Counted from the first letter of the stretch, positions 1 to 7,872 are shown. The stretch: DNA of 35,397 nucleotides from an uncultured Aureimonas sp. (GCF_913775355.1 NZ_CAJYIU010000184.1:1-35397); one strand, 5' to 3'. A program made the numbers and translations. The notes: generated by a model not told the origin, from the letters alone.

Positions 1-110
1 GCCTTGCGGAACGCGCGGAAATTGTCCTCGACGATGTCGAGGTCGACGACGAGGCAGGGGCCGGCGGGGCGGCGGGTGGCGATGAAGTCGAGAATGCGCT
101 GCGTAGCCAT
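1..110 (-). CDS. Ornithine/lysine decarboxylase-type PLP enzyme, N-terminus only
   Basis: Only the first 36 codons lie in the window; the gene runs off the left edge. The reading starts MATQRILDFIATRRPAGPCL and continues VVDLDIVEDNF. This resembles the opening of group IV (alanine-racemase-fold) ornithine/lysine decarboxylases of alphaproteobacteria, which make putrescine or cadaverine with pyridoxal phosphate. The catalytic lysine lies outside the window, so the substrate cannot be judged. GGAG sits 6 bases before the ATG, which supports this start. It is transcribed away from the LysR gene across a 520-base gap. The family call rests on a short N-terminal resemblance. Confidence 0.7.
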   Translation of the reverse strand, partial: MATQRILDFIATRRPAGPCLVVDLDIVEDNFRAFRK

Positions 111-630
111 CGGAAGCTCCGGTTAACCAAGAGGTTGACGAGGAGCGCACGCATTCGTTCCCACATGCAGCCGGTGGAGACCCCGCACGTGAAGCGAACG
201 CGAAACGCGACATGTACGGACCCGACGACGGGGTGAGCCGCCAAAGGATCCGGTAAAGTCTGCCGTGGATTGGAGAGCTACGCTCGCCGCACTTCGGGCA
301 AGGAAGGTGTGCCTCTGCAGTATTCCTGGCTATGGAGACCAGGAGAGACCAGAAAGGCCCTCACCGTCGTTGCTTCAAGGCGTCCACGATTTCGCCAGCA
401 GCGAAACCGACCTGGAGACGAACTCCAGTGACCGACCCGGTGATCTTCGCATTCGAAGGTCCGGGGGACGCCCACAGGCACGTGCGACATTGGGCAAGGC
501 GGGATATAGAAACGGCCGTTGTCATACGCAACAGAAAAAACGACCCTGACCGCGCATTTTGGAATCGGACTGGACTCGACGCCATGATGTCGTCAGACGG
601 CAACACCGGTCAGCTTCGCACACGAGAGAT
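111..630. other. Long divergent intergenic region with no convincing gene
   Basis: This 520-base gap separates the leftward decarboxylase from the rightward LysR gene, so it should hold both promoters. Open frames of about 70-105 codons exist on both strands. None has a ribosome binding site, a recognisable domain or the codon pattern of its neighbours. I see no tRNA, repeat or clear rho-independent terminator. An A-rich run near 531-541 is the only strong composition break. A polyamine-responsive leader before the decarboxylase is possible in principle, but I cannot see one. Confidence 0.5.
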
Positions 631-1560
631 ATGCCGATGGACACCCTGACCCGAATGCGCGCCTTCCTGGCCGTCGTCGAGAACGAAGGCTTCTCGGCCG
701 CCGCGCGCAAGACCGGTCGCTCCAAGGCGCTTTTGTCGAAATACGTGCGCGAGCTGGAGGACGAACTCGGCGTTCTCCTGATCAACCGCACGACGCGGCA
801 GGTGGCGCTGACGGCGGCCGGCGAGGTCTACGTCTCGCGCGCCTCGGCGATCCTCGCCGATCTCGAAACCCTAAACGACGAGGCCCGCGAGGCGACAGGC
901 GAGGCCAAGGGCACCCTGCGCGTCACCGCCGCGCGCACCTTCGGCGACGCCGAGCTGGGCCTCAGCCTCGTCGAGTTCTCGGCCGCCCATCCCGACATCT
1001 CGCTCGACCTTCACCTCAACGACAGCTTCGTCAATCTCTTGGAGGAGAACTTCGACGTCGCGATCCGCATGACGCGCCTGACCGATTCGGCGATGATCGC
1101 GCGCCGGCTCGGCTCGCTCGACTTCACCATCTGCGCGACGCCGGACTTCCTCGCCCAGCACGGCACGCCGACCCATCCGAGCCAGATCTCGCGCATGCCG
1201 GCCGTGATCGATTCCAACGCCAAGATCCTCTACAACTGGACCTTCCGCGATCCCGCGACGGGCGACCCGATCCCGATCAGCGTGTCGGGGCGCTTCTCGG
1301 CTAATTCTCCTTATACGGTCCGCGCGGCGACGCTCGCTGGGCTCGGCATCGCCATGCTGCCGGAGTTCGTGGCGCGGCCCGAGATCGAGGCCGGCCGCCT
1401 CGTCAGCGTTCTCGACGAGTACGTTCCGAAGGACGCCGGCATCTATGCGGTGTTCCCGCATCGCCGCCACCTTCCGGCGAGAACGCGCGTCTTCGTTGAC
1501 TTCTTGGCAACCTGGTTCCGCAAGAATAATCCCGGCCGGGACATGAGCGCCGCCGCCTGA
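631..1560 (+). CDS. LysR-family transcriptional regulator
   Basis: A 309-residue LysR-type regulator. The first 60 residues form the winged helix-turn-helix (MRAFLAVVENEGFSAAARKT, then SKALLSKYVRELEDELG and the wing LINRTTRQVALTAAG). A linker helix and a periplasmic-binding-protein-like effector domain fill residues 95-300. Length and layout are normal for the family. ATG 631 is chosen because the HTH begins ten residues later; ATG 637 is equally possible, and an in-frame ATG at 559 would add 24 unrelated residues. It resembles the AaeR/DmlR branch that often controls a neighbouring oxidoreductase or efflux gene. No such gene is adjacent, so the target is unknown. Confidence 0.9.
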   Translation: MPMDTLTRMRAFLAVVENEGFSAAARKTGRSKALLSKYVRELEDELGVLLINRTTRQVALTAAGEVYVSRASAILADLETLNDEAREATGEAKGTLRVTAARTFGDAELGLSLVEFSAAHPDISLDLHLNDSFVNLLEENFDVAIRMTRLTDSAMIARRLGSLDFTICATPDFLAQHGTPTHPSQISRMPAVIDSNAKILYNWTFRDPATGDPIPISVSGRFSANSPYTVRAATLAGLGIAMLPEFVARPEIEAGRLVSVLDEYVPKDAGIYAVFPHRRHLPARTRVFVDFLATWFRKNNPGRDMSAAA

Positions 1561-1601
1561 GGCGCCGGGCCCGGCATCCCATTGAAATGCCGAGGTTCCG
1601 C

Positions 1602-2108
1602 ATGCGCCTGTTCACCAAGCTCCTCGCCGCCGTCCTCATCCTTGGGGCCGGCTCGGCCGCCCACGCCGGCGTGAAGGCGCGCGAGACCGTGTTCCTCGGC
1701 GATTACGAGCCCGGCACGATCGTGGTGATGACCGGCGCGCGGCAGCTCTTCCTGGTGACCGGCGAGGACACGGCGCTGCAGTACGACATCGCCGTCGGCA
1801 AGCCGAGCGAGCAGTGGTTCGGCACGAGCTGGGTCTCGAAGAAGCGCCTCGATCCGACCTGGGTGCCGACGCCCTCGATGCGCGAGAAGAAGCCGACCCT
1901 GCCGGCCTCGATGGGGCCGGGGCCGAGCAATCCGCTCGGCAAGCGGGCGATGAACCTTGGATGGGGGACCTATCGCATCCACGGCACCAACTCGCCGAAC
2001 TCGATCGGATCGGCGGCCTCGGCCGGCTGCTTCCGGATGCGCAACGACGACGTGATGGATCTCTTCGAGCGCGTGCATGTCGGGGCGCAGGTCGTCGTCC
2101 TACGCTGA
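1602..2108 (+). CDS. L,D-transpeptidase (YkuD domain)
   Basis: A 168-residue exported enzyme predicted to form 3-3 peptidoglycan cross-links or to attach proteins to the cell wall in the periplasm. Residues 1-22 are a signal peptide ending AHA. The YkuD domain fills residues 35-168 and holds the catalytic signature IHGTNSPNSIGSAASAGCFR, with His127 and the nucleophile Cys143. The protein is a bare catalytic domain, as in many rhizobial paralogues. ATG 1602 has GAGG six bases upstream. ATG 1587 would add five residues and lacks a good site. It follows the LysR gene by 41 bases; no functional link is evident. Confidence 0.92.
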   Translation: MRLFTKLLAAVLILGAGSAAHAGVKARETVFLGDYEPGTIVVMTGARQLFLVTGEDTALQYDIAVGKPSEQWFGTSWVSKKRLDPTWVPTPSMREKKPTLPASMGPGPSNPLGKRAMNLGWGTYRIHGTNSPNSIGSAASAGCFRMRNDDVMDLFERVHVGAQVVVLR

Positions 2109-2183
2109 AGGCGCAGAGACCCTTTCCCCATTTTCGCCTTGAATTCATCGTCCCTCCGCCAAGGCATCGAAGCGGGGACGAAC

Positions 2184-2852
2184 ATGCGTCGACCAATCAT
2201 CCTGGCCGGGACGGGCGTCGCCCTCCTGGCCGCGACCTGCGGCGCGGCCTCGGCCCATCCGCACGTCTTTGCCGACTCGCGCATGGAAATCGTCGGAACC
2301 AGCGACGGCATGCTCTCTTCGGTGCGCAACATCTGGCGGTTCGACGAGCTGTTCTCTTCCAGCGTCGTCGTCGACTTCGACAAGAACGGCAACGGGACGC
2401 TGGACGACGACGAGGTGCAGGCCGTCGCCGAGACGGTGCGCCAGTCGATCGCCGAATGGGACTTCTACACCTTCGTCAGCATCGGCAACCGCGACCTCAA
2501 GCTGAAGCCGCCGGAAAGCATTCGCGGCCTCTTCGAGAAGGGGCAGCTCCTCCTCTTCTTCGAGATGAAGCCGGAGGAGGCGGTGGACCTGAAGGCGCAG
2601 CCCGTCACCTTCTCGGTCTACGACGAGTCCTATTTCGTCGCCTTCGACTTTGCCAACGAGACCGCCTTCCAGCTCCTCGACCTGCCGAAGACGTGCACCA
2701 AGAGCTACACGCGCCCCGATCCCGACGAGGACGCGAGCGAATGGATGAACTCGGTCTCGATGCTGAAACCCGGCCAGTCGATCCCGGAAGACGGGGTCAA
2801 CTTCTCCCAGCTTCTCGCGACACGCGTGGACGTCTCGTGCAAGGCCGGCTGA
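2184..2852 (+). CDS. DUF1007 periplasmic protein, partner of NicO transporter
   Basis: A 222-residue DUF1007-family protein, generally encoded with or fused to NicO-type nickel/cobalt permeases and taken to be their periplasmic component. Residues 1-24 are a signal peptide. Cleavage after ASA would leave a mature N-terminus HPHVF, and such histidines suit metal handling. Residues 66-77 (DKNGNGTLDDDE) match a canonical EF-hand loop: D1, N3, N5, G6, D9, E12. ATG 2184 has GGGGA upstream; the in-frame ATG 2139 would give an implausible leader. The next gene overlaps its 3' end by 16 bases, indicating translational coupling. Confidence 0.88.
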   Translation: MRRPIILAGTGVALLAATCGAASAHPHVFADSRMEIVGTSDGMLSSVRNIWRFDELFSSSVVVDFDKNGNGTLDDDEVQAVAETVRQSIAEWDFYTFVSIGNRDLKLKPPESIRGLFEKGQLLLFFEMKPEEAVDLKAQPVTFSVYDESYFVAFDFANETAFQLLDLPKTCTKSYTRPDPDEDASEWMNSVSMLKPGQSIPEDGVNFSQLLATRVDVSCKAG

Positions 2853-3910
2853 CGCGCGCTTCGCTGGCGCTGGCCGTGGTCTTGGCCGCTGCGGCGACGG
2901 CCCACGCCCAGTCCTCGCTCGGCATCGGCAATGCCGAGGTCACGGCGGCCCCGAGCGGGCCCTTCGCAGGCGTCTTCATGAAGATCCTCGCCGTCCAGCG
3001 GCAGTTCTTCGTCGATCTGCGACAGGCGCTGGTGGCGCTGCGCGACGGGCAGGGCGGCTTCCTCTGGCTGGCTGGCCTGTCCTTCGCCTACGGCGTCTTC
3101 CATGCGGCAGGGCCTGGGCACGGCAAGGCGGTGCTCTCGTCCTACATGCTCGCCAACGAGGTTGCGCTGCGGCGCGGCATTGTCCTCTCCTTCGCAGCCG
3201 CCCTCGTGCAGGCACTCTCGGCCTGCATCGTGGTCGCGCTCGGCTGGTTCGCGCTGCGCGGCAGCGGCCTGTCGATGACCGATCTCGCCTTCGGGCTCGA
3301 GCTCGGCTCCTATGCGATGATCGCGCTCGTCGGCGCCTGGCTCTTCGCGCGCAAGGGCTGGCCGCTTCTGCGGCGGGCAGTGGGCGCAGTGCGGGTCTGC
3401 AGCCCGCAGCCCTCCGTCAGCCTCGCCTTCGCGGGCCGGGGGACCTTCACCGGCGCGAGCGGGTCCTCTCCCGGCCTCGCGCTCCGTGCCTCCGGCGGCT
3501 ATGGCGCCGATATCTGTGACGACCCGGCCGGCGACGCCTGCGACTGCGGCCGGCCGCATATCCTCGACCCGAAGCTTCTCGAAGGTCCGGCGTTCTCCTG
3601 GCGCACGGCGCTCGCCACCGTGATCGCGATCGGCCTGCGCCCGTGCTCGGGCGCCATCGTGGTCCTGACCTTTGCCCTGATGAACGGGCTCTATGGCGCC
3701 GGTGGGCTCTCGGTCCTCGCGATGGCCCTCGGCACGGCGATCACCGTGTCGCTGATCGCCGCGCTCGCGGTGTCGGGCAAGGGGCTGGCGCTTCTTGCGG
3801 GCCGCACCGGCGGCTTGGGGCGGGGACTGCGGACGGTGCTGGAGCTCGGCGGCGCCGGCCTGCTCGTCGCCGTCGGCCTCGGGCTCCTTCTCGCCTCGTT
3901 GCCCGGCTAG
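2837..3910 (+). CDS. NicO-family nickel/cobalt transporter
   Basis: A 357-residue inner-membrane protein of the NicO/RcnA superfamily, which moves Ni2+ or Co2+. After an N-terminal hydrophobic leader (residues 8-24) come about six membrane segments. The first carries the family signature FAYGVFHAAGPGHGKA (His89, His95). A second conserved stretch is GLRPCSGAIVVL. Between the membrane halves a hydrophilic loop holds a cysteine/aspartate-rich patch, DICDDPAGDACDCGRPHI, that could bind metal. The start is a GTG inside the DUF1007 gene; no in-frame ATG precedes the leader. Uptake versus efflux cannot be told from sequence. Its stop overlaps the convergent hydrolase stop within CTAG. Confidence 0.88.
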   Translation: MQGRLTRASLALAVVLAAAATAHAQSSLGIGNAEVTAAPSGPFAGVFMKILAVQRQFFVDLRQALVALRDGQGGFLWLAGLSFAYGVFHAAGPGHGKAVLSSYMLANEVALRRGIVLSFAAALVQALSACIVVALGWFALRGSGLSMTDLAFGLELGSYAMIALVGAWLFARKGWPLLRRAVGAVRVCSPQPSVSLAFAGRGTFTGASGSSPGLALRASGGYGADICDDPAGDACDCGRPHILDPKLLEGPAFSWRTALATVIAIGLRPCSGAIVVLTFALMNGLYGAGGLSVLAMALGTAITVSLIAALAVSGKGLALLAGRTGGLGRGLRTVLELGGAGLLVAVGLGLLLASLPG

Positions 3911-4662
3911 CGCGCCTTGCGATACTGACGGGCCGCCTCGCCGAACGCCTGGAAGATCGCGCGCGAGGCGGGATCGCTCGCGGCCCAGTATTCCGGGTGC
4001 CACTGCAGCCCGAGCGCAAACCCGTCGGCACCCGTCACCGACACGGCCTCGACCGTCCCGTCCGGCGCGCGCGCCTCGACCGTCAGCCCGTCGGCCAGAC
4101 GGTCGATCGCCTGTCGGTGGAGCGAGTTGACCTCGACGGTCTCGGCGCCGACGATCGCGGCCAGCCGCCCGCCGGGCTCCACCGCCACCGGATGGCGCAG
4201 GGCGAAGCGCCCGTCCTGTTCGGGGTGGGTCGGCGCGCGGTGATCCATCCGTCCTTCGAATTCCTGGATCTCCGTTGCGAGCGAACCGCCCAGCGCGACG
4301 TTCAGCTCCTGATGGCCGCGGCAGATCGCCAGAAGCGGGATCTCGCGAGCGATCGCCCGGCGGATCATGGTCTCGGTCAGGCGATCGCGCGCGGGATCGA
4401 AGGGCTCGTGCGCGGGCGTCGGCTCGACGCCGTAGCGGCTCGGATGGACGTTCGACGCCGACCCGGTGACGAGGACGCCGTCGACGCGGTCGAGCACGAC
4501 ATCCACCGCCGCCTCGTCGGCGAGCGCCGGCACGATCACGGGAACGCCGCCAGCCGTCGCCATGATCGCGGCGAGGTACGTCGAGGGCGCGGCATGCCAC
4601 TCGTAGTTCTCGAAGCGCCTCGTATCGGCGGGAACGGCGATCAGGGTGGCGCTGTCTGGCAC
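3907..4662 (-). CDS. Gamma-glutamyl-gamma-aminobutyrate hydrolase family protein (peptidase C26)
   Basis: A 251-residue class I glutamine-amidotransferase-fold hydrolase of the PuuD/C26 family. Members hydrolyse gamma-glutamyl bonds, for instance in putrescine breakdown. The nucleophile elbow is LLAICRGHQELNVALGG (Cys114), and the rest of the triad is His222 and Glu224 in LQWHPEYW. Family landmarks VLVTGSASNVHPSRYG and VNSLHRQAIDRLA are present. Length is normal. Regulation is not evident, and polyamine genes are not adjacent apart from the decarboxylase 3.5 kb away. The substrate is therefore inferred only from the family. It converges on the NicO gene with a 4-base overlap. Confidence 0.9.
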   Translation of the reverse strand: MPDSATLIAVPADTRRFENYEWHAAPSTYLAAIMATAGGVPVIVPALADEAAVDVVLDRVDGVLVTGSASNVHPSRYGVEPTPAHEPFDPARDRLTETMIRRAIAREIPLLAICRGHQELNVALGGSLATEIQEFEGRMDHRAPTHPEQDGRFALRHPVAVEPGGRLAAIVGAETVEVNSLHRQAIDRLADGLTVEARAPDGTVEAVSVTGADGFALGLQWHPEYWAASDPASRAIFQAFGEAARQYRKAR

Positions 4663-4842
4663 GGTGGAAGGTCCCTTGCGACGCGCGAGCGTTCGAATCG
4701 CGCCTCCATCCGATCGCGCGACCGCAAGGCCCGGTCAAGCACGGAGGCGTTTAACAATGGTTATCGCCTTACGCCCGCCAGTCCGGGTGCGTGGGTCGGG
4801 CCTCGTTCGGGGCCGGGCCCGTTGCTTCCAGAAGGAATTCCC

Positions 4843-5559
4843 ATGACGCCCGTCCTGTCGATCGGCTCGCTCAAGACCTCCGGTTCCACCACCCTTGCCC
4901 TGACGCTCGCGGGCGTCGCCGCCGCCGCCGACATTCCCGTCGTGCTGGTGGATGCCGGCCGCGACAAGGACCTCGTGGACTGGGCCGCCAGGCCCGGCCG
5001 CCCGTCGCTCTGCACCGTCGAGGTGGCCGACGACGAGATCACGCTGGAGCGCATCGTGCGCGCCGCCCGCCGTCGCGGCGACCTCGCCCTGATCGACGCA
5101 GGCGACAATGCCGAGATGATCCGTGCCGGCGCCCGCCTGTCGGATCGCGCGCTGATCCCCGTCCGCTTCTCGCCGCTCTCGGCCTATGCGGCGCTCGCCA
5201 CCGACCGACTGCTGGCCACCGAGGCCGACAAGGGCCGGCGCGGGCGCGACTGGGCGTTCGTCGCCAGCGCCGTCACCACCATTCCGAGCCGCGTCGCGCG
5301 CACCATAGAGGGCATGATCGAGCGCTCGCCGACGGCCCGCCTCGAGGTCGGCCTCGTCCAGCGCGCGGCCTACGAGGCGCCGTTCCTGCACGGCGGCACG
5401 CTCTTCACGCTCGGCGAGGACGTCGCGCCGGGCATCGAGCGTGCCCGCGCGGAGGCGGCGACCATCGCCTACGAAATCGGCATTCTCGGCCACGACGTCG
5501 ACGCGACGACCGTCATCCGCGAGCGCGGCTCCTTCGAGGCTGCCGCTGCGGCGGCCTGA
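4843..5559 (+). CDS. ParA/MinD-like P-loop protein with altered Walker A
   Basis: A 238-residue protein with the ParA/MinD layout: an N-terminal P-loop-like strand and turn, a switch strand VVLVDAGRDKDLVDWAA (Asp37) like the ParA A' motif, then alternating strands and helices. The Walker A region reads SLKTSGSTTLALTLA. Aligned to ParA (KGGVGKTT), the signature lysine appears kept as Lys11, one residue is missing, and the essential P-loop lysine is replaced by Ser15. Nucleotide binding may be weak or lost. No ParB gene or parS-like repeat lies nearby, so a role in chromosome partition is not supported. AAGGA lies seven bases before the ATG. A strong terminator follows, so it is probably monocistronic. 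Confidence 0.75.
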   Translation: MTPVLSIGSLKTSGSTTLALTLAGVAAAADIPVVLVDAGRDKDLVDWAARPGRPSLCTVEVADDEITLERIVRAARRRGDLALIDAGDNAEMIRAGARLSDRALIPVRFSPLSAYAALATDRLLATEADKGRRGRDWAFVASAVTTIPSRVARTIEGMIERSPTARLEVGLVQRAAYEAPFLHGGTLFTLGEDVAPGIERARAEAATIAYEIGILGHDVDATTVIRERGSFEAAAAAA

Positions 5560-5583
5560 TTCCCCGCGCATCCACCTTCGAGG

Positions 5584-5615
5584 CGGCCCCGGCGATCGTC
5601 GTCCGGGGCCGTTTT
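5584..5615 (+). terminator. Rho-independent terminator after the ParA-like gene
   Basis: A perfect 9-base-pair stem (CGGCCCCGG / CCGGGGCCG) with a 10-base loop is followed by TTTT. It lies 25 bases after the ParA-like stop and before recX. Confidence 0.8.
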
Positions 5616-5663
5616 GCGTTCGGCCCGGTGACGGGGCGGGCGGCTGGAGCTACATCGTTTGGC

Positions 5664-6203
5664 ATGAGCGAACCAGCGACGAAAGCAGCGAGGCCGACCC
5701 GGCCGGTGACGCGGGAATGGCTGTTCCGTGCGGCCAGCCACTATCTGGAGCGTTACGCCTCGACGGAGGCCAACCTTCGGCGTGTCCTGCAGCGCAAGGT
5801 GATGCGCCGGGCCGAGGCCCGCGGTGAAGAGCCGTCGGCGTTCGAGGCGCTGGTCGACGAGACCGTGGCGAAATTCGTGGAACTGAAGCTCCTCGACGAC
5901 CGGAGCTATGCGGAGGCGAAACTCGCGTCCCTGCGGCGACGCGGCACGTCGCTTCGCCAGAGTGCGGCCAAGCTCGCGATCAAGGGCGTCGACCGCGAGA
6001 CGGTCGCGAGCGTCATGGCAGGAGACGAGACCGATGAGGCGGATGCCGCCCGGCGGCTGGCCCAGCGCCGCCGCCTCGGTCCCCACCGCCTGCGCGAGCG
6101 CGCCGAGCGGCGCGACCGGGACGTCGCCGCCCTGATGCGCGCAGGTTTTTCCTATCCCCATGCGGCGGCGGCCATCGACGGCGAAGCCGATAGCCACGAC
6201 TGA
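5664..6203 (+). CDS. recX: Regulatory protein RecX
   Basis: A 179-residue RecX-family protein, which binds RecA filaments and limits recombinase activity. It is all-helical, with the three-helix repeats of the family: WLFRAASHYLERYASTEANL, then FVELKLLDDRSYAEAKLASL and RRGTSLRQSAAKLAIKGVD, ending with RAGFSYPHAAAAI. Length suits an alphaproteobacterial RecX. The start at ATG 5664 has only a weak upstream purine tract, so the N-terminus is less certain than the call. recA is not in the window, which is common in this group. Confidence 0.88.
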   Translation: MSEPATKAARPTRPVTREWLFRAASHYLERYASTEANLRRVLQRKVMRRAEARGEEPSAFEALVDETVAKFVELKLLDDRSYAEAKLASLRRRGTSLRQSAAKLAIKGVDRETVASVMAGDETDEADAARRLAQRRRLGPHRLRERAERRDRDVAALMRAGFSYPHAAAAIDGEADSHD

Positions 6204-6254
6204 ATCAGGAACCCCCTCCGTCGTCGCCCGTTGGTGGACCGAACACCAACAAGG

Positions 6255-6303
6255 GCGGACAGCACCTTTCGGAGCTTCGAGGCTCCCGCGAAGGCCTGTC
6301 CGC
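6255..6303 (+). promoter_or_regulatory. Long imperfect hairpin in the leader of the PfpI-like gene
   Basis: The outer arms GCGGACAG (6255-6262) and CTGTCCGC (6296-6303) are perfectly complementary. Inside them is a second stem, GGAGC-TTCGAG-GCTCC. The structure ends 26 bases before the ATG of the PfpI-like gene. No T-run follows, so it is not a standard terminator for recX. It could be a leader RNA structure or a protein-binding dyad. Confidence 0.4.
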
Positions 6304-6329
6304 GTTTCGAAAAAAAAGGTTCATCCCTC

Positions 6330-6893
6330 ATGCCCAGCATTCGCGACGCCAAGATCGCCATTCTCGCCACCGACGGTTTCGAGCAGTCGGAACTCATGCA
6401 GCCGCTGGAGAAGCTCCGCGCTGCCGGCGCCACCGTCCACGTCGTCTCGCTGAAGGAAGGCGAGATCAAGGGCTGGGACGAAACCGACTGGGGCCAGAGC
6501 GTTCCGGTCGACAAGGTCCTCGGCCAGGTCTCGGTCAACGACTACGACGCGCTGGTACTGCCGGGCGGCCAGATCAATCCGGACAAGCTGCGTGCCGAGG
6601 AGAGCGTCGTCTCGTTCGTGCGCGACTTCTACAACACGAAGAAGACCCTCGCCGCCATCTGCCATGCGCCGTGGCTGCTGGTCGAGGCCGGCATCGTCAA
6701 GGGCCGAGACGTCACCTCGTTCAAGTCGATCAAGACCGACGTCGTGAACGCGGGCGGCCGCTGGCACGACGAGGAAGTCGTGACCGATCAGGCGCTCATC
6801 ACCTCGCGCAACCCGAACGATCTTCCGGCCTTTATCGCCAAGATCATCGAGGAGGTCGAGGAAGGCCGTCACGAGAAGCGTCAGGCCGCCTGA
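6330..6893 (+). CDS. DJ-1/PfpI family protein (type 1 glutamine amidotransferase-like)
   Basis: A 187-residue protein of the PfpI/YhbO branch of the DJ-1 superfamily. Members act as general-stress proteins with deglycase, hydratase or protease-like activities. The nucleophile elbow is AAICHAPWLLVEAG (Cys111, followed by His112), and the supporting glutamate is Glu18 in DGFEQSEL. The conserved LVLPGGQINPDKLR is also present. Length is typical. The start ATG follows an A-rich stretch with AAGG 10 bases upstream. A terminator follows directly and a hairpin lies in the leader, so it is likely its own transcript. Confidence 0.9.
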   Translation: MPSIRDAKIAILATDGFEQSELMQPLEKLRAAGATVHVVSLKEGEIKGWDETDWGQSVPVDKVLGQVSVNDYDALVLPGGQINPDKLRAEESVVSFVRDFYNTKKTLAAICHAPWLLVEAGIVKGRDVTSFKSIKTDVVNAGGRWHDEEVVTDQALITSRNPNDLPAFIAKIIEEVEEGRHEKRQAA

Positions 6894-6918
6894 GCGGCCG
6901 ATCGACGGAAAACACGGG

Positions 6919-6943
6919 ACGGGGCGCCGATGCGCCCCGTTTT
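6919..6943 (+). terminator. Rho-independent terminator after the PfpI-like gene
   Basis: A perfect 9-base-pair stem (ACGGGGCGC / GCGCCCCGT) with a CGAT loop runs straight into TTTT, 25 bases after the stop. Confidence 0.85.
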
Positions 6944-7032
6944 CGTATGCGTCGTTGCACGGCGGCGATTGTCAGCCCGCCGGCTTCCCGTATAACAGCC
7001 AGGAAAACGCCGTGGCGGAGAGGAAAGAGCGT

Positions 7033-7302
7033 ATGGCCGAGGATCATGGCTACGAGTGGAAGGGCACCACGATGGACTACGCCGAGCACGACCGGACCTA
7101 CATGGGGTTCCTCGGGCTGGTGAAGTACGGCTCGATCGCGATCGTCGCGATCCTGCTCGCCATGCTGGTCGGCCTCGTCATGAGCGCGGGCATTATCATG
7201 AGCGTGCTCGCGGGCGCGATCTTCTTCGTGCTCGCCAGCTACCTCCTCGGCGGCTCGACCGAGATCAAGCACGATCGGCCGGACCTGAAGACGCACCACT
7301 GA
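7033..7302 (+). CDS. aa3-type cytochrome c oxidase subunit IV
   Basis: An 89-residue small membrane subunit of the alphaproteobacterial aa3 cytochrome oxidase family. The conserved amphipathic part MDYAEHDRTYMGFLGLVKYG precedes a hydrophobic stretch (residues 32-73) long enough for one long or two short membrane helices. The tail is short and charged. ATG 7033 is preferred because AGGAAAGAGC lies just upstream; the frame is open further upstream but without family residues. The catalytic oxidase genes are not adjacent, as is common for this orphan subunit. A terminator shared with the convergent DUF992 gene follows. Confidence 0.88.
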   Translation: MAEDHGYEWKGTTMDYAEHDRTYMGFLGLVKYGSIAIVAILLAMLVGLVMSAGIIMSVLAGAIFFVLASYLLGGSTEIKHDRPDLKTHH

Positions 7303-7322
7303 CCAACGCCCGACCCGATACG

Positions 7323-7353
7323 GAAAAGGCCCGCACACCGTGCGGGCCTTTTC
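7323..7353. terminator. Bidirectional terminator between the oxidase subunit and DUF992 genes
   Basis: A perfect 14-base-pair inverted repeat (GAAAAGGCCCGCAC / GTGCGGGCCTTTTC) with a 3-base loop. A-runs and T-runs at both ends let it serve transcripts from either side, which fits two convergent genes. Confidence 0.9.
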
Positions 7354-7371
7354 GTTTTGATCGAGAAGCGG

Positions 7372-7872
7372 TCAGGGCTTGTAGATGACGGCGACCGGCT
7401 GCGCCTCGTCCAGCGTCAGCCGTGCGACGCCGACCGTCGCGTTGACGCCCTCCTGAATCTGCAGGCTTGTCGGCTGCAGCGTGAAGCCACGGTCCGGTCC
7501 GCCGATCAGCGACTTGCCACCGACGCCGACCGCGAACGAGGCGTCGATGCTGGTGCCGTAGTAGCGGCCCGCCAGCGACTGCGGCTGCCCGCGCTCGAAG
7601 CTTGCTGCCAGCACCGACCACGTCATCAGCGTGCGACCGGTGACGCCGAGGTCGACGCCGTAGGTGTCGAGCGTCCCGACATAGGTTTCGGTGGCGCGCG
7701 TGCGGCCGAAGGGGATGTAGTTGCACAGCACCGTCTCGCTGGACGAGACGATCTGGTTGAGGGTTCCGTTGCTCTTGCAGACGAGGGTCCCGACCTTGAC
7801 GCCCGCTTCGGCGGCGGAGGGGAGGGCGGCTGCGGAGGCCAGGGCGAGGGCGGCGAGGATGGTCTTCTTCAT
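7372..7872 (-). CDS. DUF992 secreted protein
   Basis: A 166-residue exported protein of unknown function in the DUF992 family, found mainly in Hyphomicrobiales. Residues 1-23 are a signal peptide ending AEA. The mature protein starts GVKVGTLVCKSNG, the usual DUF992 opening, with a second cysteine in ETVLCNYIPFGR that may form a disulfide. Further family blocks are LDTYGVDLGVTG, SLAGRYYGTS and GFTLQPTSLQ. The regular beta pattern suggests a small barrel or sandwich in the periplasm or cell surface. It lies downstream of the TPR lipoprotein on the same strand, 109 bases away, and ends at a strong terminator. Confidence 0.87.
   Translation of the reverse strand: MKKTILAALALASAAALPSAAEAGVKVGTLVCKSNGTLNQIVSSSETVLCNYIPFGRTRATETYVGTLDTYGVDLGVTGRTLMTWSVLAASFERGQPQSLAGRYYGTSIDASFAVGVGGKSLIGGPDRGFTLQPTSLQIQEGVNATVGVARLTLDEAQPVAVIYKP

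Noticed and set aside
265-649. Short open frames in the gap before the LysR gene
   Set aside because: No ribosome site, no family resemblance and poor codon pattern; treated as non-coding.
2705-4738. Minus-strand open frame of about 680 codons across the NicO and C26 genes
   Set aside because: No recognisable motif and heavy Arg/Gly content; it contradicts clear genes on both strands.
4843-5559. Chromosome or plasmid partition locus around the ParA-like gene
   Set aside because: No ParB gene, parS-like repeats or replication gene nearby, and the P-loop is altered.
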